Positions 34,599-43,923 of a DNA stretch of 64,000 bases are shown here, piece by piece. A program made the position numbers and the translations under genes. Source of the stretch: Dyadobacter tibetensis Y620-1 (lineage in GTDB: Bacteria > Bacteroidota > Bacteroidia > Cytophagales > Spirosomataceae). The stretch lies in the NCBI RefSeq assembly GCF_000566685.1, contig NZ_AZQN01000003.1, forward strand, positions 806,001-870,000. The letters are read 5' to 3'. A model generated the notes under the pieces. That model was not told the origin of the DNA, did no database searches, and saw only the letters and a list, made by a program, of their open reading frames with translations. The number at the start of each line of letters is the position of its first letter. Position 1 is the stretch's first letter.

Positions 34599-35639
34599 TC
34601 AAAAGGTTTTATCCAAAGGGATTTTACTCAAATAGATCGCTACCTTTTTTTCGTGGGAAGAGTAGTAAGCTACCCATAACTTGCCTTTATAAATGAGCAT
34701 TCCAGGATATCCTGTATCCCCTCCGCTGGGTAAGGCAATCTTTTTCTCTACTTGCCCCAACCGGTTTGTTTCCTGAACGATGGTCCGCTGATTTTTCTCT
34801 CCACCACGCGTGGCCACCAGCATTTTATTTTTGTTTCGAAAAAGAAAGTTCGGGCCCCCCAGGGGATAATCCAGAGGTTCATATGTCCAGTTTTTATAGG
34901 GACGTTTCCCGGTGATTAGCATGCCGTTTTTAATACGTCTCAAGAGTATAAACATCTTGCCTTTTTTATCGAAACGAACGGTTGCTTCACTAGGAGCCCC
35001 ATCTACTTCGAGTTTCGACAGCATTTCGAAATCTCTTCCGTTTTTAGTTTTCATCAAAAAAACTTCGTTCTGGCGATAGAACATCATATGGTAGACTACT
35101 CCATAGCCCGTTCCTTTATGCCAGGTAACCCTCCAAATCCAGTTGAGTCCTTCGTTAATAGTATCCATATTGATCAACTCGGGACTGGTAAAGGTCTCTC
35201 CTTTTTTATCGGAAAAGGCAACCATTGGAACGATCTCTTTGGCGGTAAATTTTTTGTTAAGATTTCCCCATATGGACCCGGCCATAATGACCATCAATTT
35301 CCCCTGCGGGGTAATAGAAAGTTTAGGATCTCTCAGATCATAAATGTCACTTTTTAATATTGCAACGGTTTCCCAGTTTTCCCCATCTTTCGATTTGATG
35401 ATTCGGGCTATCCCCCGGTTCAGAGAGTCTACATGAGTCTGCCCCTCGCGAAAGGAGCAGTAGAATGCGTTTTTATACCGTATAATATCGGGGAATGCAT
35501 TATGAGTGCCGCCATCCCAAATTTTTTTGGTGATGATAGAGTCCTGGAGTGGCTGTCCTGAAAAGGCAAGCAGGTAGGAGGGGAGGCAGATAAAGGCAAT
35601 TAAAAAAATTAAGTATGGTGTGTGTGTTGTTTTGATCAT
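34599..35639 (-). CDS. exported sialidase-like (BNR/Asp-box) propeller protein
   Basis: This encodes 346 residues with a signal peptide (LIFLIAFICLPSYLLAFSG). Two Asp-box-like turns are visible (SKDGENW at about 84-90, and SDKKGETF), with repeated short blades (LSITPQGKLMVIMAG, FDKKGKMFILLRR, NKMLVATRGG), which points to a six-bladed sialidase or related glycoside hydrolase fold. An arginine in FYCSFREG could be part of an arginine triad, but I cannot confirm the full set (three Arg, Tyr/Glu, Asp). It lies within a nonulosonate locus, so a glycosidase or binding protein acting on the exported polymer is plausible. Alternative: a non-catalytic propeller. Confidence 0.65.
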   Translation of the reverse strand: MIKTTHTPYLIFLIAFICLPSYLLAFSGQPLQDSIITKKIWDGGTHNAFPDIIRYKNAFYCSFREGQTHVDSLNRGIARIIKSKDGENWETVAILKSDIYDLRDPKLSITPQGKLMVIMAGSIWGNLNKKFTAKEIVPMVAFSDKKGETFTSPELINMDTINEGLNWIWRVTWHKGTGYGVVYHMMFYRQNEVFLMKTKNGRDFEMLSKLEVDGAPSEATVRFDKKGKMFILLRRIKNGMLITGKRPYKNWTYEPLDYPLGGPNFLFRNKNKMLVATRGGEKNQRTIVQETNRLGQVEKKIALPSGGDTGYPGMLIYKGKLWVAYYSSHEKKVAIYLSKIPLDKTF

Positions 35640-35694
35640 TTATATTTCTTTTACATAGTACTTAGCATATAGGCTTTCAGTAAGTAGAATATAG

Positions 35695-36717
35695 TTATGC
35701 CGATTTGTTAGACAACCGAGACAAATGATAGCCTATTTCTCTTTTGATCAGCCGCATGTACCGGAATGTGTGGTAATCAATTAAATTGTATAGTTTTTCA
35801 TTCCATCCTAAGAGTACTGCCAACTCCTCGAATGATACCTTTTTATTATAGCCGCTTTCTTCCCGTGCCCAGTCAAGGTGAGGAACAGCATCCTTAATAT
35901 CGCAGAATAAATGCGGATAATCTTTTAATAGCACTTCATGGTCATACCCATGGATTAGATTTTTAAACGACTGGATATCGTCTTTCTTATATATCCAATG
36001 CGTACTATTGATTGCACCACTCAAAGAATGTTTATACATGGGTCCACAGACCGACACGCTTAAATTACACAAACTAGCCTGGAGTACATGCGATCCAAAG
36101 GTATTGGTGGTCATGGCCTCAAAATGCTTATATATTTCAATCATACGCAAGATTCCATTCTTGTCTTCCAGGGAGGCCCCAACAACGTAAGGAATACCTG
36201 CCTCATTCAATTCGTTTACCCAGTATCCCTTGGCTTCACAATCCTGATGAACACAGAAGCACACAAAGGTATCTTTACTTACGTTCTCACGGATATAGTT
36301 GATGTATTTTTTTTCCTCTGGAGCGGAGTCTACCCGTTTGGTTGTATGGGGAGGCATAACCAAGAGACTGTTGGGGATTTTTTTCGACCGGTCGGTAAGG
36401 TCGGAGTCCTCCAAAAAATAGGCAAAAGGCATCCCCACAGTAAATACATTTTCGTAGCCTTTACTTTTTAAGAATTGAGTATGAATCTCTTTAGCAACTA
36501 AATGCCTTTTGACATGGGAGTTAAAAGGTAGGATTAGCTCCCCGACATTCTTGACATTCTGAAATCTCCATCCATGCAGCCAACTGGCATTGGAAACGGG
36601 TGGTGACGGGATTCCTAACCTGGAGGCTACCAGGTCTGAAGTTCCATAATAGTCTGCTTCTGACCTTAGCTTAATCGGAGAAACTTCCGGTAAATTAAAT
36701 TTATTGGATAAGTTCAT
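35695..36717 (-). CDS. unknown protein of the polysaccharide locus, possible glycosyltransferase
   Basis: This is 340 residues from the ATG at 36717; a longer start at 36756 would overlap the polymerase gene by 56 bases. No signal peptide or membrane segment is visible. The protein starts with a conserved-looking segment (SPIKLRSEADYYGTSDLV), and the middle has VGELILPFNSHVKRHLV and LLVMPPHTTKR. The C-terminal third has a GT-B-like pattern (GSHVLQASLCNLSVSVCGPMYK) reminiscent of polysialyltransferase or capsule-type glycosyltransferases, where a Gly/Ser-rich turn binds the nucleotide-sugar. I do not recognise a named family. Its position between polymerase and tailoring genes supports a role in assembling the repeat unit. 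Confidence 0.55.
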   Translation of the reverse strand: MNLSNKFNLPEVSPIKLRSEADYYGTSDLVASRLGIPSPPVSNASWLHGWRFQNVKNVGELILPFNSHVKRHLVAKEIHTQFLKSKGYENVFTVGMPFAYFLEDSDLTDRSKKIPNSLLVMPPHTTKRVDSAPEEKKYINYIRENVSKDTFVCFCVHQDCEAKGYWVNELNEAGIPYVVGASLEDKNGILRMIEIYKHFEAMTTNTFGSHVLQASLCNLSVSVCGPMYKHSLSGAINSTHWIYKKDDIQSFKNLIHGYDHEVLLKDYPHLFCDIKDAVPHLDWAREESGYNKKVSFEELAVLLGWNEKLYNLIDYHTFRYMRLIKREIGYHLSRLSNKSA

Positions 36718-38173
36718 TCTTGCTATTTGATATGTGAAGCTCTTCTTTGTTCGCAACTAGCTTAGATATGTTATTACTCCGAAAACGAACGTAATAAAAA
36801 CAAACTGCTCCTCCAAAAAATAATAAAAACTTTAGAGAAATAAATAATTGCATGGTACCCATTACGAATGCCAGGAAACATAAGAAATACAGTTTAATTA
36901 CAAAAAGGACAGGGATTATGTCCTTTCGACGTATAAATTCATAAAGAAAAAATACGACTAACCCAAGAAAGCTGCCACTCAATAGAATGATGGGAATTGC
37001 TAAAATATAACCTGTACCGATAATTATTATTGATGGATACCCGCAAGTAAATGAAGATCCCATATTATAATATTCGATGGCACGAACAGGACTAATTAAG
37101 CTCATTAGGTAAAATAATCCAACCTCATCCTCAGGTACACCGAAACCAAATACATGATTATAAAAATACATAAAATCTTTTGTTCCCATACCCATCAGTC
37201 TGTCGGTTGCCCACCAGACTTGTCCCTGTAAAGAAAGTCTATTGGCCAGAGTAAGAGCTGCTAGACCTGTGCTTCCCTTGGTAAGGGTATAATTGACAAA
37301 AATTAGTATTAATGCAAAAGTTATAACCAAAACAATGTACAGGATCAGGCGTACATTAATTTTTACATTCCTTAGCATAAATTTATTTAGCAGGATAGGC
37401 AATGTGAAGAAGTAGGTCGTCGCGTATAACTTAGAAAATTTTTCCCCTTGAAGTATCTCTGTAAATAGGGTTATAAAGAAGAGAATCAAAATAAGTTTTT
37501 TCCATCGTGGTTTGATTGCCTGAGTATAAATCAGCCCACTGATACAGCTTAATTGAGGTAAGGTATTATGAATATATTCAGTTCCCGGAGGGGCTACATG
37601 CGCCCAATATTGGGTTCGATACATACCCAACCACAAAGGAGAACCATAAAAAACTACAATTATATTTAAAGTGATAACAATACCCACAAGCAATATATAG
37701 AACCCTATGATTAAGGAGCTATGATTAAGGAATGGGATATTTACTGGATTCTTGTAAATTTTGGGATATAAAATGTAATAGAAGGCCAGATATGCCCCTA
37801 GAAAAAATAACAGGATATAGAAGGCAAAGCGCATGGTAGCCCCAGTGGGATAGCCATACTCTAATATTTCTCCCATATAAGCACCACTTTCCACCAGGAT
37901 TAAGGAGGTTATCACCCCCCAGTGGCCCATGATTATCATAAAGAGTAGAATAAAGAAAAATGTATCGAGGATAAAGATCTGATACAGGGCAATCATAAAC
38001 AGGGCCCAACCCAGATATGCAAACCAAGCTGTATAGCTGGTAGCATACTGTAGTATCAATCCTGTCAAAATGAGTCCAAGTATAATCGACAAACGCATTA
38101 TTAGTTTGGATGTCGACTCTTGTTTCTCCCTTATTAAGGTATGGTTTAGTGCGGGCATTTGTAGTATTTCCAT
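36701..38173 (-). CDS. Wzy-like polysaccharide polymerase (multi-pass membrane protein)
   Basis: This encodes 490 residues with about 11-12 hydrophobic segments and large loops between the middle ones. Loops contain YNMGSSFTCGYPS and VPEDEVGLFYLMS, a style typical of Wzy/O-antigen polymerases, which lack strong sequence motifs. The call therefore rests on topology and on position next to the Wzx flippase gene, 14 bases away. Wzy joins flipped repeat units in the periplasm. An O-antigen ligase is the main alternative. An overlapping frame on the same strand (37725-38204) is a shadow. Confidence 0.7.
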   Translation of the reverse strand: MEILQMPALNHTLIREKQESTSKLIMRLSIILGLILTGLILQYATSYTAWFAYLGWALFMIALYQIFILDTFFFILLFMIIMGHWGVITSLILVESGAYMGEILEYGYPTGATMRFAFYILLFFLGAYLAFYYILYPKIYKNPVNIPFLNHSSLIIGFYILLVGIVITLNIIVVFYGSPLWLGMYRTQYWAHVAPPGTEYIHNTLPQLSCISGLIYTQAIKPRWKKLILILFFITLFTEILQGEKFSKLYATTYFFTLPILLNKFMLRNVKINVRLILYIVLVITFALILIFVNYTLTKGSTGLAALTLANRLSLQGQVWWATDRLMGMGTKDFMYFYNHVFGFGVPEDEVGLFYLMSLISPVRAIEYYNMGSSFTCGYPSIIIIGTGYILAIPIILLSGSFLGLVVFFLYEFIRRKDIIPVLFVIKLYFLCFLAFVMGTMQLFISLKFLLFFGGAVCFYYVRFRSNNISKLVANKEELHISNSKNELIQ

Positions 38174-38187
38174 GGTATATCGACTTT

Positions 38188-39648
38188 TCAGAATTGATTG
38201 GCATTGCCGCCCAATAGCTTTAAAGATTCTCTTCCAGCGGTTATAATATCAGCCCGTTTAAGTATAACATACAGAAGAATTGAAATATAAATCAAAGCAG
38301 ATATACTAAAGAAAACACCAATTACTATCAAAGAGATTAAACAATAGTACAGCATAAGATCTCTTTTCACTCCATCATCTTTGAGCCCTAAAAATTTCAA
38401 GGCATAGCGGTTTACCCTCAAGGTATAATAGGCCGACGCCAGTAATACAACGAGGGCAATGAAATCTAAATTGTACTCCATCCATGCTAAAAGAGAACCG
38501 AAAACGACAACAATCAAAATTGCTTCAAATCCGAAGGGTGTAAGATATTTTTCCTGCTTGCGGGCTATCAACATGGTGGCATTCCCCATATTAGTATTAA
38601 TTATGATCTGAGAGCAGAGCAATATTAGAATGGCATTTTCAGCGGGAGCCATTTCTGGAATAAAATAAGCGATCAATGGCACCACCACCATGCTGGCAAG
38701 TACCATCAGATTCAATACCGTAATATAGGCAATCCGAATTCGCTTCAAAAAGGCGAGCGTTTCGAGATTGGTCATAGCGTGGAAACGGTTGAGCATTTTC
38801 GGGAAAAATACGAATACAAAGGCCCCTCCAGCTGTCATTACTGCATTAGCTATGGCATTTGCGAAGGAGTAAAACCCCAGCTCTTCCACGGAATAACCCA
38901 CACTGATTACGGTTCTGGCGGCAATGGTGATAAAATAGAAACTCATATTATACAGCAGCAAATGAGCCCCTTTGTGAAGGAGAATGGCTGGAATCTTGAC
39001 ATTATGGTGATGCGCTAAGGAATGAGGAGCCTTATTTACAAATAATAAAAAGGAAAAAAGGTTGCACGCAAAATTCATCCCAATCCAAACATCAAGTAAT
39101 AGCTGCCCTTTGAAAAATGGAAGTAAAGCCAAAGTTCCGAGTGGAATTAGCATTTGGTAAATATTGATCTCTCGAAGTTTGCCGTAAATGCGAAAGCTAT
39201 TGACAAATAGACCGTTATAATTGACTAGAATGGCATTGAAAACTACAGGCAATATATAACGTGAGAATTCGTATTTCTGAAAGTAGGGAGGGTCAAACAT
39301 CAAGCCTATTATCCCCATAAATACCACGAGTATTCCTGCAATGAAGGTGATATATAAAGAATTGGCCCATAACTTAGATGTCAACTCAGGGTTCCCTTTC
39401 TTGATAGAAAGCAGGACATTGACCGAGTAATTGATCCCTAGGTTTGAGTAAGTAAGATACTGTAGAACCAGGGTAACAAAGCTATAAATACCGAAATAAT
39501 AGGCTCCCAGAAACTGGGCTATGATTAGGGCATTGATAAACTGAATAGCGAGTGTGCTATAACGCAGCACAACGAATTGCACCACACCTGATTTCGCTAC
39601 CTGAATCAACTTATTCCAACCCACCATTTTATTTTTTAGACTATCCAA
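38188..39648 (-). CDS. Wzx-like polysaccharide flippase (MATE/MVF fold)
   Basis: This encodes 486 residues with about 12-14 hydrophobic segments. It has the typical N-terminal pattern of lipopolysaccharide-biosynthesis flippases (FVVLRYSTLAIQFINALIIAQFLGAYYFG, split here) with a conserved amphipathic first helix, and repeats of 40-residue membrane hairpins. It probably moves lipid-linked repeat units across the inner membrane. It overlaps pseI by 8 bases, which ties it to the nonulosonate pathway. The family call is firm; the substrate is inferred from context. Confidence 0.85.
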   Translation of the reverse strand: MDSLKNKMVGWNKLIQVAKSGVVQFVVLRYSTLAIQFINALIIAQFLGAYYFGIYSFVTLVLQYLTYSNLGINYSVNVLLSIKKGNPELTSKLWANSLYITFIAGILVVFMGIIGLMFDPPYFQKYEFSRYILPVVFNAILVNYNGLFVNSFRIYGKLREINIYQMLIPLGTLALLPFFKGQLLLDVWIGMNFACNLFSFLLFVNKAPHSLAHHHNVKIPAILLHKGAHLLLYNMSFYFITIAARTVISVGYSVEELGFYSFANAIANAVMTAGGAFVFVFFPKMLNRFHAMTNLETLAFLKRIRIAYITVLNLMVLASMVVVPLIAYFIPEMAPAENAILILLCSQIIINTNMGNATMLIARKQEKYLTPFGFEAILIVVVFGSLLAWMEYNLDFIALVVLLASAYYTLRVNRYALKFLGLKDDGVKRDLMLYYCLISLIVIGVFFSISALIYISILLYVILKRADIITAGRESLKLLGGNANQF

Positions 39649-40705
39649 TATGTTTCGGTTTCAGGGCGGTCCCCTTAGGGATTTTCTGAGATGCTACACT
39701 ACGTAATACCTCGTCGTAATGTTTGGGTGCCAGTCCATCTCCTGGCCTAATCACCCTCGTATTACTGGTGGTGAAACTTTCTCCGGCTTCAATATCCTCC
39801 ACGACATAAACCGACCTCTTAAAGAATAGGCTTTTTTCTTCCGCTTTCTGAACAGTTAATTGAATTTTTCCCAATGCTTGAAACGCTCTTTCCGTTTCTG
39901 TAACCAATGCTTTCATTTCTGCAGGTTCCGTAGAGAAGGCACTATCTACGCCACCATCAGCTCGCGAAAGGGTGAAATGTTTCTCAATTACTCTGGCTCC
40001 TAAGGCTACAGATGCTACAGCGACTCCGATCCCCATGGTATGGTCCGACAACCCGATTAGGCAGTCAGGAAAAATTTGCTGCAAAGCAGGAATCGTAGCC
40101 AAGTTCGTGTTTTCAGGAGTAGAAGGGTAGGTACTCGTACATTTTAATAACATCAATTCTTTACAGCCATTATCGCGGAGTACCTGCACAGATTCCATAA
40201 TATCTCCTATGGATGACACTCCTGTGGACATAATAACGGGTTTGCCCGTTTTCGCAACTTTTTTCAGGAGTGGGTGGTGCGTGTTTTCAAAAGACGCAAT
40301 TTTATATAAGGGAGCATTTAACTCCTCTAGAAAGTCCACGGCAGTTTCGTCGAACGGACTGGAAAAGCAGATCATACCTAATTCTTTGGCATACTCAAAA
40401 ATAGGTTTGTGCCATTCCCATGGGGTATAGGCTTCCTTGTACAGATCGTACAATTCTCTTCCATTCCATAAAGAATTGTCGTCATGAATGGTGTATGCCC
40501 CCTTAACCGTCATGGTGTCTGCCGTGTAGGTTTGTAGCTTGACCGCATGAGCACCGGCCTCTGCGGCAGCTTTTACAATTTCCAATGCACGGCTCAATGA
40601 CTGATTATGATTGCCCGACATTTCAGCGATAACAAAAGGGCGATTATTCTGTCCTATTTCAAAAGTACCTATTTGTATGTTTTGACTATCCATCGTTTTA
40701 TTCAT
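39641..40705 (-). CDS. pseI: pseudaminic acid synthase (NeuB family)
   Basis: This encodes 354 residues: a NeuB-type TIM barrel (about 1-270) and an SAF antifreeze-like domain (about 290-354). Catalytic and metal-site residues are in IAEMSGNHN (Glu28, His33), KLQTYT (Lys56), SDHTMG and EKHFTL. The signature IAEMSGNHNQSLSRAL and CFSSPFDETAVDFLEEL is typical of PseI. The enzyme condenses 6-deoxy-AltdiNAc with phosphoenolpyruvate to pseudaminic acid. It begins directly after the stop of the PseG fusion gene and overlaps the Wzx gene. A second NeuB barrel is encoded at 42151-43923. The PseI rather than LegI assignment rests partly on PseB/PseC in the same operon. Confidence 0.9.
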   Translation of the reverse strand: MNKTMDSQNIQIGTFEIGQNNRPFVIAEMSGNHNQSLSRALEIVKAAAEAGAHAVKLQTYTADTMTVKGAYTIHDDNSLWNGRELYDLYKEAYTPWEWHKPIFEYAKELGMICFSSPFDETAVDFLEELNAPLYKIASFENTHHPLLKKVAKTGKPVIMSTGVSSIGDIMESVQVLRDNGCKELMLLKCTSTYPSTPENTNLATIPALQQIFPDCLIGLSDHTMGIGVAVASVALGARVIEKHFTLSRADGGVDSAFSTEPAEMKALVTETERAFQALGKIQLTVQKAEEKSLFFKRSVYVVEDIEAGESFTTSNTRVIRPGDGLAPKHYDEVLRSVASQKIPKGTALKPKHIG

Positions 40706-42154
40706 TTAATGATTTAAGGAAAATTGAATGAAATCCGGGTGTTTGGTTTCCTGAAAACCCAGATTTCGGAACACTTTTGCCGATGAAACATTAGCATATT
40801 TTACTATGCCACAGATTTTAATATACTCCTGAAAATCTGTTTTTAATTGATTAATGGCCAATTCTAAGAGGGGGGACCCTATTCCAATTCCACGATAGCA
40901 TTTGTCGATGGAGTAATTGATGGTAGCAATGCCCTCTTGTATATCAAACCGTACTTGCCCGACGGGAATGCCATTAATTTCGAAAATATAAAAACGAAAG
41001 TCCTGACGATCTATTCTATTGGAAAACCATTGGCAATGATCTTCCCATTTAATTGCCTCCGTATTTAAAGAGTTTAGTCGTGTTTCCGGCTCATTGGCCC
41101 AATCAAAGTATAACTTTGCGTCTGCTGCTCTGGCATCTCTGATTAACAGGGCAAGCTTTAAAAATAGTTTTCGTATTCTTTTACCAGACAGTCCGTCGAA
41201 AATTCGTTGCTGGGAGTCCAGAATGGACGCATAGGTCTCTTCGCTAGGCAGGGAGGTCATGGGCGGAAAAGAACTTTCAAAATCCCCTGCACTCAATGCT
41301 AGTTTTTCGCTAATTAAATAATGGTACAAGAAATCCTGATTGTCAACGTATTTACCACAGTAGAGCAAAAGTCCTAGGGAACATACTTCATAGGAAATGG
41401 TACTCGCAGGTGCCACTGCCAGCTGGCAGGCAGACATAAGCTCTATCATGTCTGCTGCCGATAAGTCATGATAGACTTTAACTCTTTCATTGGCCTGGGC
41501 CCATGCCAGCAATTTATCCAGATTCTTATTGGCACTACCCGCAACGATTATTACTCGTTCTATCTCTTTACATTCGAGTACGGCCTGAGCAACTGAAGGC
41601 ATCAGGTTTTTGGGGTCTGCGCCACCGAAACATATGAAGACGTTTTTTATAGGCTCTGCAGATCTTTTTTCCTGAGCGGCCTTCAGAAATGGAGGACGTA
41701 AAAGCGCGTATTCGGGACCCAGAGCCATGGTAGTATATGCTTCCCTGGAATAGAGTGAGTCGGGAATGCCTCCAGCATGATTGATAATTAGATCGGCCAG
41801 GAAATGATAGGCATGTATATCGTCAATACAGACCAATTTGCAGCCTAGGTCTTTGACTGAGCGCTGATAATCTTCCCGGAAATGATAGCCGTCCAGCACG
41901 ACAATATCTTCAGAAGAAAGATATTGATCGTTCAGGAATGCTACTTCATTTTCTATGGCTACCTCTTCAGGTACCATTATCAGCTTGTGTGCTATGGCCT
42001 CAATCTGGTTTTGAAGTGCCAGGGAAGGATTGCGTATGACAAAAGTACATTCGAAGAAATCACGAAGCATTTCTACCAAAGACAAGGAGCGGACCACATG
42101 GCCCAGACCCATCTGTGAATTTCCATCGGCACGGACAAATACTTTTTTTCTCAC
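40706..42154 (-). CDS. PseG-type UDP-sugar hydrolase fused to a GNAT acetyltransferase (PseH-like)
   Basis: This encodes 482 residues in two domains. Residues 1-330 are the GT-B-like PseG domain, with RADGNSQMGLGHVVRSL (catalytic His19), VLDGYHF, CIDD, FICFGGADPKNL and APASTISYEV. This hydrolyses UDP from UDP-6-deoxy-AltdiNAc. Residues about 335-482 are a GNAT domain (LYFDWANEPETRLNSL, GQVRFDI, YSIDKCYRGIGIGSPLLEL, KYANVSSAKVFRNLGF), fitting the PseH N-acetyltransferase that acts one step earlier. The two steps are consecutive, so the fusion may channel the intermediate. It overlaps the upstream gene by 4 bases (ATGA). PseG-GNAT fusions are known in some bacteria, to my recollection. Confidence 0.88.
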   Translation of the reverse strand: MRKKVFVRADGNSQMGLGHVVRSLSLVEMLRDFFECTFVIRNPSLALQNQIEAIAHKLIMVPEEVAIENEVAFLNDQYLSSEDIVVLDGYHFREDYQRSVKDLGCKLVCIDDIHAYHFLADLIINHAGGIPDSLYSREAYTTMALGPEYALLRPPFLKAAQEKRSAEPIKNVFICFGGADPKNLMPSVAQAVLECKEIERVIIVAGSANKNLDKLLAWAQANERVKVYHDLSAADMIELMSACQLAVAPASTISYEVCSLGLLLYCGKYVDNQDFLYHYLISEKLALSAGDFESSFPPMTSLPSEETYASILDSQQRIFDGLSGKRIRKLFLKLALLIRDARAADAKLYFDWANEPETRLNSLNTEAIKWEDHCQWFSNRIDRQDFRFYIFEINGIPVGQVRFDIQEGIATINYSIDKCYRGIGIGSPLLELAINQLKTDFQEYIKICGIVKYANVSSAKVFRNLGFQETKHPDFIQFSLNH

Positions 42155-43923
42155 TGCTTTATTTTTGTATGCTCAAAAATTCGCTTGATCAAATCCTTGT
42201 CAGTATGATACTTAACTTCAACTCCGGAATTCATGGCCGCTACTTCTGGATTAGCGTCCAGATAGGCGAAAATGTTTTTTAGAGACATTTCCAGCTTTTC
42301 CTTAGAAAGGTAATCGACAATATTGTTGTACAACAGCAAATCTTCGTCGTAATCTAAAGTAAGTCTATAAGATCTTACCAAGTCTTCTGGCAGATCTACC
42401 ATATTGATGCTGAAATATTCAGGGTTGTTCCAGAAATAATAGGTCATATACTCCGAATAATCGGCCATTGGGAAAAATGACTTGACTTTTCGAAGCGCAG
42501 CAGTATTAATAATTTCCAGGTTTACTCCGAATGCCGTGGCACGACCACTTGTATAATCGGCGCCAGTTTCGAAATGGGAAGCTAAGAGAATCTCTAATAT
42601 TTCATTAGAGATAAAAGGGTTGTCACCCGTGATTCTGATAAAGATATCAAGGTTATACAGGTCTAAGACTTCGAGTACCCTTTGCATGACATCGATCGGG
42701 TGACCTTGATGAAATTTTACTCTAGGGTCGTAGGTGTAGTCCTTCAAAATGGCATCTTCCTCCTCTGTACTCGTAGCCAATACAACAGTATTGACATTTT
42801 GCAGGCTGAGCGTATTTTTTATACAAAGTTCAATGGAGCTGAGGTCTCCAATTTTTAGAAGGGCTTTTTTCTTTAGCCGGGTTGATTTCATTCTGCATGC
42901 GATCACGGCCCCAATCGATGCCTTTTTGAAGTCGGAAGCTTTTAACGAATCTCCCATGGTCTTATCTGCTCCTAAAATATGATAGTTATTAATTAAAGAC
43001 TCTATAGACTTTACATTCAGACCATTCTTTCCTGATCGTTTATAATCGACTTCATCAATCAAATTAATCCCCGACCCCGCATCTTTGTTTTTATTTAGAA
43101 TGGGGACCATCAAGGATTTTTCTAAGTATTGCTCCTCTTTCCTATTGATAAAGGGCTCGGAAAGTAGAGAGAAATATTTAATAATATTCTCGGTAAAGAC
43201 CTGAAAGCGCTCAGGAGTCAAACTAGAATAGAAATCGAATTTCGTTTCGCGGTTAGATAGCATAACATGCTTTTCTACCACTTCAGCCCCTTCGAATGCG
43301 GCAACAACAGGAAGCCATAAAGCATCATCACTATTGCCATCCGTATGGTCGGCAAAAACCAGACGATTCGCAAACTTTTCTTTAATGATCCGAATCTTGT
43401 TGAGGCCCGAGTCTGCAAGAGTAGTGGGATAACCCTGAAAACCGATTTCGAAAAGGATCTCCTTGGGCTTGAGTTGTGATTCAAACCGATCTACTATTTC
43501 TTGAATATCGGAAAGGGGTTGAGCAGCCAGATTTAATATAATACGCTTATCGCTTAGGTCCACATTTGAAAGTTGATCCAATAAAGCATAATTATACAAC
43601 ACAGAAGATTGGAACTTAATCCCGTAGACTTTGCTAAGGTTTTCCTTTAGGATGGAAACACCATAAGCATCGAAAAGGTCAAGCCAGACATCCTTGGTCT
43701 GATTCGCCTGGTCGATGATGGTAGCCCATTCCTGGTTGTCAAAGTACAGCTGCTGATAGACGCCAAACCATTCGTAATCTGCGGTAGCCAGGGTTTCCGG
43801 TTTTAGTGGTTGAAACTTTATGCCGTAGCCCTCTGTATAGACAGAGAAGGTTTCAATCAACTCTTGCAGGTAATCGAATTTCCCTGCATGCGTATTGGCT
43901 ACTTCAATAATTTGATAAATCAT
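42151..43923 (-). CDS. fusion of NeuB/SpsE-like synthase, SAF domain and SpsF-type cytidylyltransferase
   Basis: This encodes 590 residues. Residues 1-260 form a divergent NeuB barrel that keeps key sites: IIEVANTHAG (Glu7, His12), GIKFQ (Lys36), FADHTDG (192-194) and VVEKHVML (His219). Residues about 270-333 look like an SAF domain (SGKNGLNVKSIESL, LKASDF). Residues 337-590 are an SpsF-like nucleotidyltransferase (AVIACRMKSTRLKKKAL, RITGDNPFIS, MTYYFWNN), probably making the CMP-activated sugar (the PseF step). A separate PseI is encoded downstream, so this may synthesise and activate a second nonulosonic acid, or its barrel may be regulatory. Activation being the only CMP-transferase in the locus supports the PseF role. 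It is the longest fusion in the operon. Confidence 0.82.
   Translation of the reverse strand: MIYQIIEVANTHAGKFDYLQELIETFSVYTEGYGIKFQPLKPETLATADYEWFGVYQQLYFDNQEWATIIDQANQTKDVWLDLFDAYGVSILKENLSKVYGIKFQSSVLYNYALLDQLSNVDLSDKRIILNLAAQPLSDIQEIVDRFESQLKPKEILFEIGFQGYPTTLADSGLNKIRIIKEKFANRLVFADHTDGNSDDALWLPVVAAFEGAEVVEKHVMLSNRETKFDFYSSLTPERFQVFTENIIKYFSLLSEPFINRKEEQYLEKSLMVPILNKNKDAGSGINLIDEVDYKRSGKNGLNVKSIESLINNYHILGADKTMGDSLKASDFKKASIGAVIACRMKSTRLKKKALLKIGDLSSIELCIKNTLSLQNVNTVVLATSTEEEDAILKDYTYDPRVKFHQGHPIDVMQRVLEVLDLYNLDIFIRITGDNPFISNEILEILLASHFETGADYTSGRATAFGVNLEIINTAALRKVKSFFPMADYSEYMTYYFWNNPEYFSINMVDLPEDLVRSYRLTLDYDEDLLLYNNIVDYLSKEKLEMSLKNIFAYLDANPEVAAMNSGVEVKYHTDKDLIKRIFEHTKIKQ

Noticed and set aside
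37725..38204. A 159-codon frame overlapping the polymerase gene in another phase
   Set aside because: It covers the membrane-protein gene in a shifted phase and lacks family features or a good start.
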